From contig NZ_LAYZ01000026.1 in NCBI RefSeq assembly GCF_000986795.1, positions 84,412 to 148,411 on the forward strand: DNA of 64,000 nt, in the 5' to 3' direction. The DNA is from Salinicoccus sediminis. Its GTDB lineage: Bacteria; Bacillota; Bacilli; Staphylococcales; Salinicoccaceae. Shown one piece after another: positions 16,948 to 26,774 of this stretch (positions within the stretch are counted from its first letter, which is position 1; every line of letters starts with the position of its first letter). The translations under genes and the position numbers were made by a program. The notes under the pieces were generated by a model. The model saw only the letters and a list, made by a program, of their open reading frames with translations, did no database searches and was not told the DNA's origin.

Positions 16948-17799
16948 TCAGTCTGACTCAAGGAACGCCTGCAGTTTCCCGTACTGCGCTTCGGCATCCC
17001 TCCAGCCGAGTTCATAGAGGTCTTCGAGACGTTTCTTATTTCTTTCGGTCCTGCTTATCTTCAAAGGTTTGCTCGGTGCTATGATGAATGCATTGTTCCT
17101 CTTTTCCTGGTCATAGAGGTATTTGAGTGTGTCATTGTAATGTCTGTAGCGGACGCCGAGTTTTTCATGGATCATCGGATGGTCTTTATATTTGATGACT
17201 TTCGACATCCGGCTCGGCTTTTTGAAGTATCCCCGGGGTTTCGTAAGTATGACAATATTCTTCTCAAATCCGTCGCTCTGTGCCTTTCTGACCGGTATGG
17301 GGTCGGAGATGCCGCCGTCCATGAGGTGACGGTTGTCATACTGCACGCTGGTGGCGACGAAGGGCAGGGAGCTTGATGCTCTCAGCAGTTCAGCAATGTG
17401 ATCCTGGTTATCCGTCTTTTTGTAGTAGACCGGCTCTCCGGTTCCGCAGTCGGTCGTGACGATCGTGAACTGCTCCGGGCTGTCCACCAGTGTCTTTACA
17501 TCAAATGGGACGAGTCTGTTCGGTATCTCATCGAAGATGAAGTCCATGCCGAAAAGTTCACGTTTCTTTATATAATTCCCCAGTGAGATATACCGTTTGT
17601 CTTCTACAAAATCCAGGTTGACCTTTTTGTTCCTGCCCGGCTGCCTGGAAAGGTATGAAGCGCCCATGCAGGCACCTGCCGAAACGCCGATCACATAGGG
17701 GAGATAGAGGTCTTTACTCATGAAGTATTCCAGTACGCCTGCTGTGTAGAGGCCGCGCATGCCGCCACCTTCAAGAACCAATCCTGTGTCTGTCATCAT
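16948..17799 (-). CDS. Patatin-like phospholipase
   Basis: A 283-residue patatin-family serine hydrolase. The oxyanion loop LEGGGMRG, nucleophile motif GVSAG (Gly-x-Ser-x-Gly) and the catalytic Asp in MDGGISDPIP are in place, so the Ser-Asp dyad looks intact. The family deacylates phospholipids or related esters inside the cell. The gene is monocistronic. Confidence 0.85.
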   Translation of the reverse strand: MMTDTGLVLEGGGMRGLYTAGVLEYFMSKDLYLPYVIGVSAGACMGASYLSRQPGRNKKVNLDFVEDKRYISLGNYIKKRELFGMDFIFDEIPNRLVPFDVKTLVDSPEQFTIVTTDCGTGEPVYYKKTDNQDHIAELLRASSSLPFVATSVQYDNRHLMDGGISDPIPVRKAQSDGFEKNIVILTKPRGYFKKPSRMSKVIKYKDHPMIHEKLGVRYRHYNDTLKYLYDQEKRNNAFIIAPSKPLKISRTERNKKRLEDLYELGWRDAEAQYGKLQAFLESD

Positions 17800-17983
17800 T
17801 TATGCCCCCGCTTCTGTCGGATGTCCATTTCATATAAATAAAGTTTAACAGACCATCATCTCATTATTAAAGCCGATTGCCCGGCTAGTTCAATGTTACG
17901 TCAAATTCATATTGATGAAATATTCAGAACGTTGATGTATTTTGAAAGTATGCATTAAAAATGATGGAGAGAGGAGAGGTACA

Positions 17984-18174
17984 GTGTCAGAGATCGAGGA
18001 TCTGTTTGAAAAACTGAATGCGGATAATGCGCCCGCGAGCAGACGGGGAAGCAAAGTGGGGAGGTCGAACTGAAGGGTGGAATGTGTGATGCTCCATTTG
18101 TTGAACTTTCATATGAAAATATGGCGGATGCAGCAGAAGGGATCATAAAAGTGATGGAAAATTATAAAAGCTGA
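17984..18174 (+). pseudogene. Short frameshifted gene remnant of unknown family
   Basis: The 394-base gap between the patatin and M20 genes holds two short, overlapping frames. One begins at GTG 17984 (SEIEDLFEKLNADNAPASRR) and stops at 18073. The other continues in a different frame as ELKGGMCDAPFVELSYENMA to TGA 18174, after ATG 18082. Read across one frameshift they make a single acidic C-terminal-like sequence. I do not recognise it; it may be a decayed gene or two chance frames. Nothing else is seen in the gap. Confidence 0.3.
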
Positions 18175-18193
18175 AATATGAGGAGGGAACTTC

Positions 18194-19555
18194 ATGGAAT
18201 TCAAAAGAATCATTGATGAAAACAGGGAAACGTATATGGCGGAATTGTTCGAAGTATTAAGGCAGGAAAGCATCAGTGCCGAGGGCAGGGGTATTCCGGA
18301 GTGTGCGGAACTGATGGCCGGCAAGCTGAAAAGCGCAGGGATAGAAGACGTTGAGATCATTGAAACAGAATACAATCCTGTGGTCTGTGGTGAATATCAT
18401 GTTTCTGATGATGCGAAAACAATGCTCATATACGGCCATTACGATGTCCAGCCGCCCGATCCGCTGGAAGAGTGGGTGAGCCCGCCATTCGAACCCACAA
18501 TCAGAGACGGCAGGGTCTATGCCCGTGGTGCAGGGGACAACAAGGGGCAGATCATGGCCCAGATACTTGCGGTAAAGACGTATATTGAAGCGGAAGGCAG
18601 TCTGCCGATCAACGTGAAGTTCGTAATCGAGGGCGAGGAGGAGACGGGGAGTCCGAACCTCCCGGCGTTTGTTGAACAGCATAAGGAAAAGCTTGAGACA
18701 GATCTCGTCTATACTTCCGACGGACCGATGCTTGCGGACGGTCATCCGGTTGTACTCCTCGGTGTACGGGGACTCCTCTATGTGGAGCTCACTGCCAGAG
18801 GCTCACAGTTCGATAACCATTCGGGCAACAAAGGCAACATCGCCCGCAATCCTGCCTGGGAACTCATGAATCTGCTCAGCACGATGAAGGATGACAACGG
18901 CAGAGTGTTGATTGAAGGCTTCTATGATAACGTATTGCCGCCGACGGAGAAGGAACTTGAACTGATTGACAGGCTGCCGTTTGACCTTGATGATGTGAGC
19001 AGGAACATCGGTGATGACAGTATAGAATTCACCAAGGCGGACTACTATCGTGCGCTTTGTTTTGAACCGACTTTCAATATCGCCGGATTTACGAGCGGAT
19101 ATGGCGGGGAAGGTGCGAAGACGATCATCCCCGCCGAAGCGAAAGTGAAGATGGATATGCGCCTGGTCATGGACCAGGATCCCGATGAGATTTTTGAGAG
19201 GCTCAGAAACCATGTGGAAAAGCATGCTCCGGACGTGGAAGTGGAGAAACTCGGCATAATGCAGCCGTCGCGGACTTCCTCGGAACTTGAGTTCATCGAA
19301 CCGATAAGGAGGTCCGCAGAAAAATCATTCGGCAGGGAAGCTTTCATCCAGCCGAGCTTAGGCGGCAGTCTGCCTGATGCAGTATGGACGAAAATACTGG
19401 GTGTTCCTTCAGTCGTTGTCCCTTACGCGAATATCGATGAAGCAAACCATTCACCGAATGAAAACCTGGTTGTGGAGCATTTCTATAAAGGAATTGAAAC
19501 GACGTGCAGGGTGATATCTGAAATTGGGGAACTGGACCAGGGCTACAGTATTTAA
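18194..19555 (+). CDS. M20 family dipeptidase
   Basis: A 453-residue zinc peptidase. Zinc ligands appear in IYGHYDVQPPD, RGAGDNKGQ and GEEETGSPN (catalytic Glu plus ligand), with the dimerisation lid in the middle (ARGSQFDNHSGNKGNIA) and a late HSPNEN histidine. It matches the M20 dipeptidase group acting on small peptides in the cytoplasm. Strong GAGGAGGG site. Monocistronic. Confidence 0.85.
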   Translation: MEFKRIIDENRETYMAELFEVLRQESISAEGRGIPECAELMAGKLKSAGIEDVEIIETEYNPVVCGEYHVSDDAKTMLIYGHYDVQPPDPLEEWVSPPFEPTIRDGRVYARGAGDNKGQIMAQILAVKTYIEAEGSLPINVKFVIEGEEETGSPNLPAFVEQHKEKLETDLVYTSDGPMLADGHPVVLLGVRGLLYVELTARGSQFDNHSGNKGNIARNPAWELMNLLSTMKDDNGRVLIEGFYDNVLPPTEKELELIDRLPFDLDDVSRNIGDDSIEFTKADYYRALCFEPTFNIAGFTSGYGGEGAKTIIPAEAKVKMDMRLVMDQDPDEIFERLRNHVEKHAPDVEVEKLGIMQPSRTSSELEFIEPIRRSAEKSFGREAFIQPSLGGSLPDAVWTKILGVPSVVVPYANIDEANHSPNENLVVEHFYKGIETTCRVISEIGELDQGYSI

Positions 19556-19634
19556 TCCGGCCATGTTTGTTTGCCTATTTCTGCTTTCCTATGTATGATG
19601 GTGGGTGTAAGATACAATATAATATGATTCTTAT

Positions 19635-19716
19635 TCGACTGGGGGAGCATGCAGATGCTGAGAGAGCAATCGACCCTTTGAACCTGATTCGGGTAATACC
19701 GGCGTAGGAAAGTGGA
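19635..19716 (+). promoter_or_regulatory. TPP riboswitch (THI element)
   Basis: The conserved cores are present in order: GGGGGAGC, CTGAGAG, ACCCTTTGAACCTGAT and the GGGTAATACCGGCGTAGG block. The outer helix TCGACT/AGTGGA has one mismatch. It lies 108 bases ahead of tenA, with a terminator between, so thiamine pyrophosphate should switch off thiamine salvage. Confidence 0.95.
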
Positions 19717-19751
19717 GTGAAGATACTTGGAAAATGAAATTCGTATATATC

Positions 19752-19794
19752 GACAATCCCACGGCCATATCAGGTTGTGGGATTGTCTGCTTTT
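19752..19794 (+). terminator. Riboswitch expression-platform terminator
   Basis: GACAATCCCAC pairs perfectly with GTGGGATTGTC and is followed by TGCTTTT, directly between the TPP aptamer and tenA. Confidence 0.85.
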
Positions 19795-19823
19795 CCCCCC
19801 GGTGAAATTAGGAAGGGGAAATT

Positions 19824-20510
19824 ATGATGAACAGTCAGTTCACAGATCGCATCTGGAAACGCGTGGAGCCATTATGGAACAATTATTTGGAGCACCCTTT
19901 TGTCAAAGGGCTCGGGGAAGGGTGGCTTGAGGAAGAGAAATTCAGGCATTGGCTGAAACAGGATTATGTCTACCTGATCGATTATTCGAGATTGTTCGCT
20001 CTGGGCAGTGCCAAAGCACACAATCTCGCAACGATGAATGAATTTTCCAAGCTGCTGCACGGTACGCTTTTCATGGAAATGGATCTGCACAGGGGATATG
20101 CGGAAAAATTCGGAATCTCCCGGGAGGACCTGGAAAATACGGGTGCGGCAGCTACCACAACGGCTTATACTAGCTACATGCTGAATGTGGCGCAGCGGGG
20201 GAGCATAGAGCATGTTGCCGCCACGGTGCTGGCATGTGCGTGGAGCTATAATTTCATAGGCCTGAAGCTGTCACAGATTGAGGGGGCTCTGGATCATGAG
20301 CTGTACGGCAATTGGATACAGACATACTCATCAGAAGAATTCACAGATCTTGCGGAAAGCTGTAAACAATTGATGAACACACTGGCTGAAGATAAGCCGG
20401 AAAGGGAGCTCGCCGAGCTGGAGGAAATCATCTATAAAACAAGTATGTTCGAATATATGTTCTGGGACATGGCGGAAAATATGGAGACGTGGCCGGTGAA
20501 AGAGAGCTAG
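19824..20510 (+). CDS. tenA: Aminopyrimidine aminohydrolase TenA (thiaminase II)
   Basis: A 228-residue all-helical enzyme that hydrolyses 4-amino-5-aminomethyl-2-methylpyrimidine (and weakly thiamine) to salvage the pyrimidine half of thiamine. It has FRHWLKQDYVYLIDYSR, the catalytic Cys in VLACAWSY and late FEYMFWDMA. It is preceded by a TPP riboswitch and an AGGAAGGGG site. No thiD, thiM or thiE follows; it is an orphan salvage gene ended by a strong terminator. Confidence 0.93.
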   Translation: MMNSQFTDRIWKRVEPLWNNYLEHPFVKGLGEGWLEEEKFRHWLKQDYVYLIDYSRLFALGSAKAHNLATMNEFSKLLHGTLFMEMDLHRGYAEKFGISREDLENTGAAATTTAYTSYMLNVAQRGSIEHVAATVLACAWSYNFIGLKLSQIEGALDHELYGNWIQTYSSEEFTDLAESCKQLMNTLAEDKPERELAELEEIIYKTSMFEYMFWDMAENMETWPVKES

Positions 20511-20529
20511 CGGCATGCATTGATAAAAA

Positions 20530-20568
20530 TCCCCCCCTGTCCCGTAAGTGCTGGGACAGGGGGGGTAA
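20530..20568. terminator. Bidirectional terminator
   Basis: CCCCCCTGTCCC pairs perfectly with GGGACAGGGGGG, between tenA and the convergent SDR. Confidence 0.75.
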
Positions 20569-20573
20569 TAGTA

Positions 20574-21341
20574 TCAGAATCCGGCTGTCCAGCCGCCGTC
20601 GGCAGTGAGGACAGCGCCGTTGATGAAGCTTGATTCATCCGATCCGAGGAACAGTGCAGCTTCTGCGATTTCTTCAGGTTTTGCGGTCCTTGGTATGAGG
20701 GCCTGGGTCAGTCCGGCGCGTTCCATGCCGAATTCACTGATGTTCTCCATGCCGGAGCTGATGTTTGTTTCGACGGCACCCGGTGCAGTGCCGTTCACCC
20801 TGATGCCCTTTTTGGCGTACATATAGCCGGTGTTCTTGGTCAGGGCGACGACCGCATGCTTCGATGCGCCGTAGGCGACGCCGGCATGGGCACCGTTCAA
20901 TCCGCCTGTTGAAATCGTATTGACGATGACACCTTCCCTGTCATTGTCCAACCAGTAGTTTACCGCTTTGCGCGTGGCGCGCATGACACTTTTGGTGTTC
21001 ACATCGAAAATCCTGTCCCATTTCTCGTCGGTAATCTTGCCGACCGGCTCAAAGCTGTCCATGATGCCAGCGTTGTTGACGAGGATGTCAAGCCCGCCGA
21101 AGTGACTGATTGCTGCGTCGATCATATCCTCGACCTGTCCCGCGTCAGCGACATTCACAGTCACAGGTTTTGCAGTTCCGCCTTCAAAAGTGATCTCCTG
21201 GCTGACAGCTTCCGCACCTTCGGCATTGTAATCCGCGACGATGACTTTTGCACCTTCCTTTGCATACAGTTTCGCAATCGCCTTGCCCATCCCTGACGCT
21301 GCTCCAGTAACAATTGCAGACTTGCCTTCAATTTTAGCCAT
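20574..21341 (-). CDS. Short-chain dehydrogenase/reductase
   Basis: A 255-residue classical SDR: TGAASGMGKA, the Asp in VADYNAE after strand 2 (NAD preference), NNAG, ISTGGLNG and YGASK with catalytic Tyr and Lys. It resembles the diacetyl/acetoin, glucose and 3-oxoacyl reductase groups, and one cannot choose between them. Start with GGGGG site. Monocistronic. Confidence 0.82.
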   Translation of the reverse strand: MAKIEGKSAIVTGAASGMGKAIAKLYAKEGAKVIVADYNAEGAEAVSQEITFEGGTAKPVTVNVADAGQVEDMIDAAISHFGGLDILVNNAGIMDSFEPVGKITDEKWDRIFDVNTKSVMRATRKAVNYWLDNDREGVIVNTISTGGLNGAHAGVAYGASKHAVVALTKNTGYMYAKKGIRVNGTAPGAVETNISSGMENISEFGMERAGLTQALIPRTAKPEEIAEAALFLGSDESSFINGAVLTADGGWTAGF

Positions 21342-21520
21342 TCATATCTTTCCCCCTTCAATGGTCTGTCAACTATATTTTATACTTAACGGCCGCAGGT
21401 GCAAAAAGATTCAATTGGTGTACTGGTATGTCAATCAACGAACAGGAGCGCATTCGCAAAATACCAAAAATGTATTTTGAATATATAAAGACAGGCTGTC
21501 ATATAACAGCCTGTTTCTTT

Positions 21521-22882
21521 CTAAATTCCAGGGCGATATTCTCTTCCGTCACGGAGCATATCGAATGTCTCTTTCGCTTTTTCAAGGATATCATTCCTGT
21601 CAGTAAGCAAATCATATGCGGTAAGTGCCATTGAACTTGCTGCCAGGTGCATCCCTTTGTACCCAATTTGAGTGCCGAATGCAGCTGTTGCCTGCCAGGA
21701 ATGCAAAGCCGTACCTAATGGAGTACATGTTGTCGTGATGGAACCGGTTGGTACGATCCAGCTCACATCACCGACATCGGTGGAACCGGGCGAAGATACA
21801 TCGGGTTGATAAGGATGGAATGAGATGGAGGCGGGCAGTAATTCATCAGCAGATTTGCCGGCTGTCGGTAATGATTGTGCGAGCTCCTCTGCAAATGATT
21901 GTTCCTCTTTTGTATATTCAAGCGGAGTACTTTTTAGCATATTATGGTACATTACTTCATTTAAAGGGTCGTTTGGTAATGATTCATAAGGAAATCCGAT
22001 GATTTCAGATTCGACGTCTGTTTCATTCATGAGAGCAGCGCCTTTTGCGATATTCTGTACCCTTCCCAGGATTCCTTCCACCTCTTCCTTCGATCCTGCC
22101 CGGAGGAAGTACCAGACACTTGCTGTTTCTGGTACGATATTAGGTGCCAGGCCACCATCAGTAATCGTGTAATGCATACGCGTGCCGTCCGGTACATGTT
22201 CACGCAGATAATTTACCCCGATGTTCATCATTTCCACACTGTCGAGTGCGCTTCTGCCAGCTTCCGGGGAAGCGGCAGCGTGAGCCGGCTTTCCTTTGAA
22301 ATGGAACTTGATGGAGACCATGGATTGTGTACTTGTATGCATCGGGGCGTTCCCCATCATCGGATGCCAGGTCAATGCACTGTCAAGATCATCGAAAACA
22401 CCTGCTTTCGCCATATGTGTTTTTCCGCTCAGCACTTCTTCTGCCGGGCATCCGTAATAACGAATCGTACCAGAAAGTCCATCCTTCTCCATTATTTCTT
22501 TCAGCGCAGCTACAGCTTCTACTCCGGCAGTGCCCAGGAGGTTGTGGCCACATCCATGTCCGGGGCCATTTGGAGTCACCTCTTCTTTCGTAGGAGTCGC
22601 GGTTTGGGAAAGACCTGGCAGTGCATCAAATTCTCCAAGGATGCCAATGACCGGTTTTCCCTGTCCGTATTCAGCTATGAAAGCTGTATCGAGGCCGTCG
22701 ATGTCATTTTTAATCGTAAATCCCTGGCTTTGCAGCTCCATTTGCTGAAGTTCACTCGCATACGTCTCCTCGTACGCCGTTTGTGGATGCTCCCAAATGT
22801 CGCGCGCCATCTGTGCATATTTTTCCTTATTCTGTTCGAACCATTCAATTATAGTATCTTTGCTGCTTATCTGTATGCTCAT
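21521..22882 (-). CDS. M20 amidohydrolase, AbgB-like
   Basis: A 453-residue member of the AbgB/M20D group that cleaves N-acyl amino acids such as p-aminobenzoyl-glutamate. Metal-site elements are GEFDALPGLSQ, the GHGCGHNLLG pair, GCPAEEVLSGK and WHPM. It is the first-acting enzyme of an operon with two membrane proteins on the minus strand and a divergent PucR-type regulator, so it probably hydrolyses the compound they import. Substrate not known. Confidence 0.8.
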   Translation of the reverse strand: MSIQISSKDTIIEWFEQNKEKYAQMARDIWEHPQTAYEETYASELQQMELQSQGFTIKNDIDGLDTAFIAEYGQGKPVIGILGEFDALPGLSQTATPTKEEVTPNGPGHGCGHNLLGTAGVEAVAALKEIMEKDGLSGTIRYYGCPAEEVLSGKTHMAKAGVFDDLDSALTWHPMMGNAPMHTSTQSMVSIKFHFKGKPAHAAASPEAGRSALDSVEMMNIGVNYLREHVPDGTRMHYTITDGGLAPNIVPETASVWYFLRAGSKEEVEGILGRVQNIAKGAALMNETDVESEIIGFPYESLPNDPLNEVMYHNMLKSTPLEYTKEEQSFAEELAQSLPTAGKSADELLPASISFHPYQPDVSSPGSTDVGDVSWIVPTGSITTTCTPLGTALHSWQATAAFGTQIGYKGMHLAASSMALTAYDLLTDRNDILEKAKETFDMLRDGREYRPGI

Positions 22883-22894
22883 TTCTGATTCCTC

Positions 22895-23623
22895 CTATGA
22901 TTTGGATAGTTTTTTCTCTTTCATTCTTTCCAGCTGTATGCAGATCAGGACTGTAAGTACAATACACGTCAGACTTTTCAAGTAAATGGGTAAGGCAATC
23001 AGATTGACGCATATACCGATGATTAAAGCGATAGCCCCATAGATGGGTTTTTTCATTGCAAACTGTGCAAAAACCGCACCGAATATTGCAGGTAGAACAA
23101 GTGGAAATACTGCTTCAATCTGCGGTGGCATGTTAGCGACAATGATTGCGCCGCCGATGATTATCGGTATGAGAAGGAGTTTGTTTACAAGGGAGGCGGC
23201 ACTTATACTGAGCGTTGCTGTAATCTCTCCTTTTGCCGTACCCGGTTCAGCACCGACTGCACTTTGGGCTGCAGCAGCAGAAGGAAGGCACATATTACTG
23301 ATATTGCCGGTCAGGAAACTGATATAGGTTCCAGAAACACCAAGCATGGGGAAATACATGATGGGCTCAAGTGCCCAGACTACTGCAATCACACCAGCGT
23401 AGGCAGCCAGTCCGGAGAGGATGATTTGCCATCCTGGGTGATAGCCCAGGCCAAATGACAGATATGCAGGAAGCAATACGGTTAGAACAATGACAGACCA
23501 TATTGTCAGCCTTCCCCAAAAGTGTGATTTCTCATGGAAAGTTGCCATGGTAAATGTCTTTGTATCCACTTCGTCTTTCATGGTAGTATCTGCATTGATT
23601 TCGTTTACATTTTGTGTGTACAT
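22895..23623 (-). CDS. Membrane permease partner of the DUF5058-like protein
   Basis: A 242-residue protein with a hydrophilic N terminus (about 40 residues) and six hydrophobic helices, including TYISFLTGNISNMCLPSAAA and a glycine-rich IYGAIALIIGICVN. I recognise the pairing with a DUF5058-type membrane protein but not a characterised family. The start at ATG 23623 (GGAGGAT site) is taken over an upstream codon. It should form a two-subunit importer with its neighbour. Confidence 0.55.
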   Translation of the reverse strand: MYTQNVNEINADTTMKDEVDTKTFTMATFHEKSHFWGRLTIWSVIVLTVLLPAYLSFGLGYHPGWQIILSGLAAYAGVIAVVWALEPIMYFPMLGVSGTYISFLTGNISNMCLPSAAAAQSAVGAEPGTAKGEITATLSISAASLVNKLLLIPIIIGGAIIVANMPPQIEAVFPLVLPAIFGAVFAQFAMKKPIYGAIALIIGICVNLIALPIYLKSLTCIVLTVLICIQLERMKEKKLSKS

Positions 23624-23676
23624 AAGGAATCCTCCTTTTTGTTTTGAAGCATAAACACCCGCCATCAATGTTTACT

Positions 23677-24384
23677 TCAGATAACGAAATAGCCAAAGCA
23701 TAAACTGATTATGATGGAAAAGCCGAGGGCCCATTCACGCAGCCATGCGAGATTGTACTTATCTGACAGCTTCATGGAAATGATCATCGTTCCTGCGGCA
23801 GCTATAATTACGATAATGGGAGCCAGTCCTTTAAGTATTTCTGCACTTAAAAGGTTTCCAAAAGCTGCAATCATCGCAGCAGTGGCGAAAATCCCCATCA
23901 ATTTCTGACCGTTCCCTTTTTGGGTCACCTTGTCCTGAATTTTCCCGAGCGATTTAGTGAACAGTACAGTAAACAGCAGCCAACCCATTCCTCCGAGACA
24001 TAAGACCCAGACGATTGCTGTGAACACAGCTTTGTCATAACCTTCTCCCCCGAGTCTTGCACCCGATGCTTCTGCTGCGAGACTTGCTCCAAGAGATTCG
24101 ATCGGAGCAGAACCGATTACACCGATTCTTATCATTGTTAGTGGATTACCGATGAAGGCAATCAGTGAAATAGCCACAATCGCTATGGCGATAGATGGGC
24201 CTATTGCAGCGATTGCACCGGTTTTCACTGCACTCCTTACTTCCTTTTTGCTCATCCCGACATCTTCACTTGCCCTGGAGGCGAGCTGGATGAATTTAAT
24301 ACTTTGGAAAATGACAAGGCCAATGACAAGAGAAGCCACGAGCCACATGACTTTACTGTTCGCAAGTTCCATTACAATGTCCAT
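23677..24384 (-). CDS. DUF5058-like membrane protein
   Basis: A 235-residue protein with six or more helices. It contains SIKFIQLASRASEDVGMSKK and GAIAAIGPSIAIAIVA, followed by IGSAPIESLGAS, typical of a Firmicutes family of unknown function usually found next to another membrane protein and an M20 hydrolase. It is first in the operon, next to a cre-like site and a divergent GAF/PucR regulator. I infer uptake of an N-acyl amino acid or peptide. Confidence 0.6.
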   Translation of the reverse strand: MDIVMELANSKVMWLVASLVIGLVIFQSIKFIQLASRASEDVGMSKKEVRSAVKTGAIAAIGPSIAIAIVAISLIAFIGNPLTMIRIGVIGSAPIESLGASLAAEASGARLGGEGYDKAVFTAIVWVLCLGGMGWLLFTVLFTKSLGKIQDKVTQKGNGQKLMGIFATAAMIAAFGNLLSAEILKGLAPIIVIIAAAGTMIISMKLSDKYNLAWLREWALGFSIIISLCFGYFVI

Positions 24385-24458
24385 TTGCTTTTCCCCCTTT
24401 ATGTTGGAAACACATTATCAGAACGAAAGACTAACTTTTCAGATAATTTACTATAGTA

Positions 24459-24483
24459 TATAATGTGGTAGAAAACGTTTACA
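24459..24483. promoter_or_regulatory. TATAAT box and cre-like CcpA site
   Basis: TATAAT (24459-24464) is followed by AGAAAACGTTTACA (24470-24483), which matches the cre consensus at all but its first base. It lies between the divergent transporter operon and its regulator, suggesting glucose repression. Confidence 0.5.
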
Positions 24484-24546
24484 ATATGTAAATGAACATA
24501 CTTATCATCAATATTATGGAGTTTCATACATAGAGAGGGTGGAGCC

Positions 24547-26673
24547 ATGAATCTGGAAAAGTATATCGGGCATTTTATCGTTGAGGAATTTGGGGATGCA
24601 GAGCACCAGATATGGAAGTTCAGAGGCAGCGGGGAGAGGGCGGAAATACTGGAAGGTTACGGCGGCCAGGAAAACGGGAGGCTGCCACAATGTAAACCTG
24701 ATAGTGGAAGATATTATGTGGAGAGGGACGATGCAATCACTGAATTGCATTTCTATTATTTGAACCAGAAAGGCATCGTGCTGCGTATATTCAAGCACAT
24801 CAACGTAGTGGATGAATGGGTGATGGAGCATCTGTACCATAGTCTGCATTCCATCATACTGGAAGATGATCTGAAAATGAAGACAAGTGAACAACAAGTG
24901 ATGATTGAGAGTATGCATTCCATTTCTTCGAGTCTTGAACTCGACCAAGTATTAAAAACAATCATCCGCCATGCTTTGAATGTGATTCCAACTTCAGATG
25001 CAGGCTTCCTGATGCTGTACGATTCGTATAAACAAAAGCTGATACCAAAAGTGCAGGTAGGGTTCAATGAGCGGATTTACCAGTTTGAAACACAGGTGGG
25101 CGAATCCATTACAGGGAAAGTGTTCGAAGATGGCAGCAGCAGAGTATATAACTCCTTTGATGAATTAATCGTGGGAATGCGTGCACACAACATTTTACCT
25201 GAAAACTATGACAGTATTCTCCAATCGACTGGAACCCCTGGTATGGTGGACGGGGCAATCTGTGTACCTGTTTCCATCGATGAGAAAAGAATTGGTGTGA
25301 TGATCATTCATCAGGGGAGGATGAAAAAACGACTTGATCAGGAAGACGTCACATTACTGGAAGCATTCGCGAGACAGGCCGCAATAGCCATTGAAAATGC
25401 TCAATACCATACAGAAACTGAAGAGCGTCTGCAACAGATTACTGACTTGAGCGGACAGTTGAAAGAGAAAAATAACCAGCTGCAAAAGCGTCAGGAAGTC
25501 CACCATACGCTCACAATGCTTTCCATACAGCATAAAGGTATCAATGTAGTGGTGAACGGCATGCAGAACATGATTGATCTGGAACTGATATTTTTCAATG
25601 GGCTGGAAAATGATTTTTACTCCCCGGGAAAGAATGGAAATGCTTGTTTCAGCGTTTTTGAAATCAAAGCGTTGTGCCTGGAACGCCGCAGGGATTTCTA
25701 CACGGTAACGGACAAAGGAGATAACTATTACCTATATCCAATATTTAACGGACAGATTTTTATAGGGTGTTTAATCATTCTCTTGGACAGGCCCATGACG
25801 GAAATCGAGCGGATTACGATTGAGCAGGGCAGCACTGTTTTGGCATTGGAACTGGTCAACTGGCAGACCGCGACGAAAATCTATCATCGCAGGGTTTATG
25901 AACAGTTCCGTAAACTGCTTACTTATGACGATAATGAACAATTAGCTGAATACGGAAAGGAATTGAACCTGGATCTAAAAGGGTATTGGACCGTTGTGGT
26001 ATTGGAAATTGTAAATGCTCAAAACAATCTTCAATATTTAGAAATCCACATCCATCAGTTAGCTTCCCGGCTCAGTAAAAAACTGGGTGAGAGCGTAAAG
26101 CTAGTGTATGGATTTTATAATAAGATCATCCTGCTCCTGTCCCTCTCGAGCACAGAGGAGGTATACGACATAAAGGATGAACTGAACGAGATTGGCGTCC
26201 AGGAACAAACGAGGGAATCCACCCTGGTTCGCGGAGGGATAAGCAGTGTCTATAAAGGGCTCGAATATATAAACAAATGCTATGATGAAGCCAACAAAAT
26301 CATCTCCTATCTGGCCGGCCGCGACAGTCTGGAAGTGATTCTGTATGAGGATATTGGGCTAAACCGTTTATTCCTCAATCAGCCGGCAGAAGATATTAAT
26401 CACTTCATCCAGGAGGCATTGTCTCCTCTGACAGTAGAGAACAGCCGGTATAAGGAGCTGGAGAAAACACTTGACGCCTATATGGAAACGAACCGTTCAC
26501 CGGGAAAGACAGCAAAGTTGGTCCACATCCATATCAATACACTCTATCAGCGTCTTCATACGATTGAAGAACTGCTGGACATTGATTTGAATGACAGCCA
26601 GGATATGCTTAAAATTCAACTCGCCTGCCATTTGAAAAATTCACAGCCGGCAGTGGAGGATGCGTATGAGTAA
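24547..26673 (+). CDS. GAF-domain PucR-family transcriptional regulator
   Basis: A 708-residue regulator. A novel N-terminal ~110 residues precede a GAF sensor (about 115-290, with QVGFNERIYQFETQVGESIT and ending in EAFARQAAIAIENA), then a coiled stretch of glutamines and lysines, a cyclic-regulator middle part, and the C-terminal PucR helix-turn-helix (GKTAKLVHIHINTLYQRL). It is divergent from the DUF5058/AbgB operon and most likely activates it on sensing the imported compound. Confidence 0.75.
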   Translation: MNLEKYIGHFIVEEFGDAEHQIWKFRGSGERAEILEGYGGQENGRLPQCKPDSGRYYVERDDAITELHFYYLNQKGIVLRIFKHINVVDEWVMEHLYHSLHSIILEDDLKMKTSEQQVMIESMHSISSSLELDQVLKTIIRHALNVIPTSDAGFLMLYDSYKQKLIPKVQVGFNERIYQFETQVGESITGKVFEDGSSRVYNSFDELIVGMRAHNILPENYDSILQSTGTPGMVDGAICVPVSIDEKRIGVMIIHQGRMKKRLDQEDVTLLEAFARQAAIAIENAQYHTETEERLQQITDLSGQLKEKNNQLQKRQEVHHTLTMLSIQHKGINVVVNGMQNMIDLELIFFNGLENDFYSPGKNGNACFSVFEIKALCLERRRDFYTVTDKGDNYYLYPIFNGQIFIGCLIILLDRPMTEIERITIEQGSTVLALELVNWQTATKIYHRRVYEQFRKLLTYDDNEQLAEYGKELNLDLKGYWTVVVLEIVNAQNNLQYLEIHIHQLASRLSKKLGESVKLVYGFYNKIILLLSLSSTEEVYDIKDELNEIGVQEQTRESTLVRGGISSVYKGLEYINKCYDEANKIISYLAGRDSLEVILYEDIGLNRLFLNQPAEDINHFIQEALSPLTVENSRYKELEKTLDAYMETNRSPGKTAKLVHIHINTLYQRLHTIEELLDIDLNDSQDMLKIQLACHLKNSQPAVEDAYE

Positions 26674-26774
26674 ACTGGAAGATTTCCAGGTTGGTGATAT
26701 GTATCAATGCGTTTTGCATTTATCATTAAAGGGAAGATGACAAGCAATACCAACAACCAAGGAGGCAGTTACGA

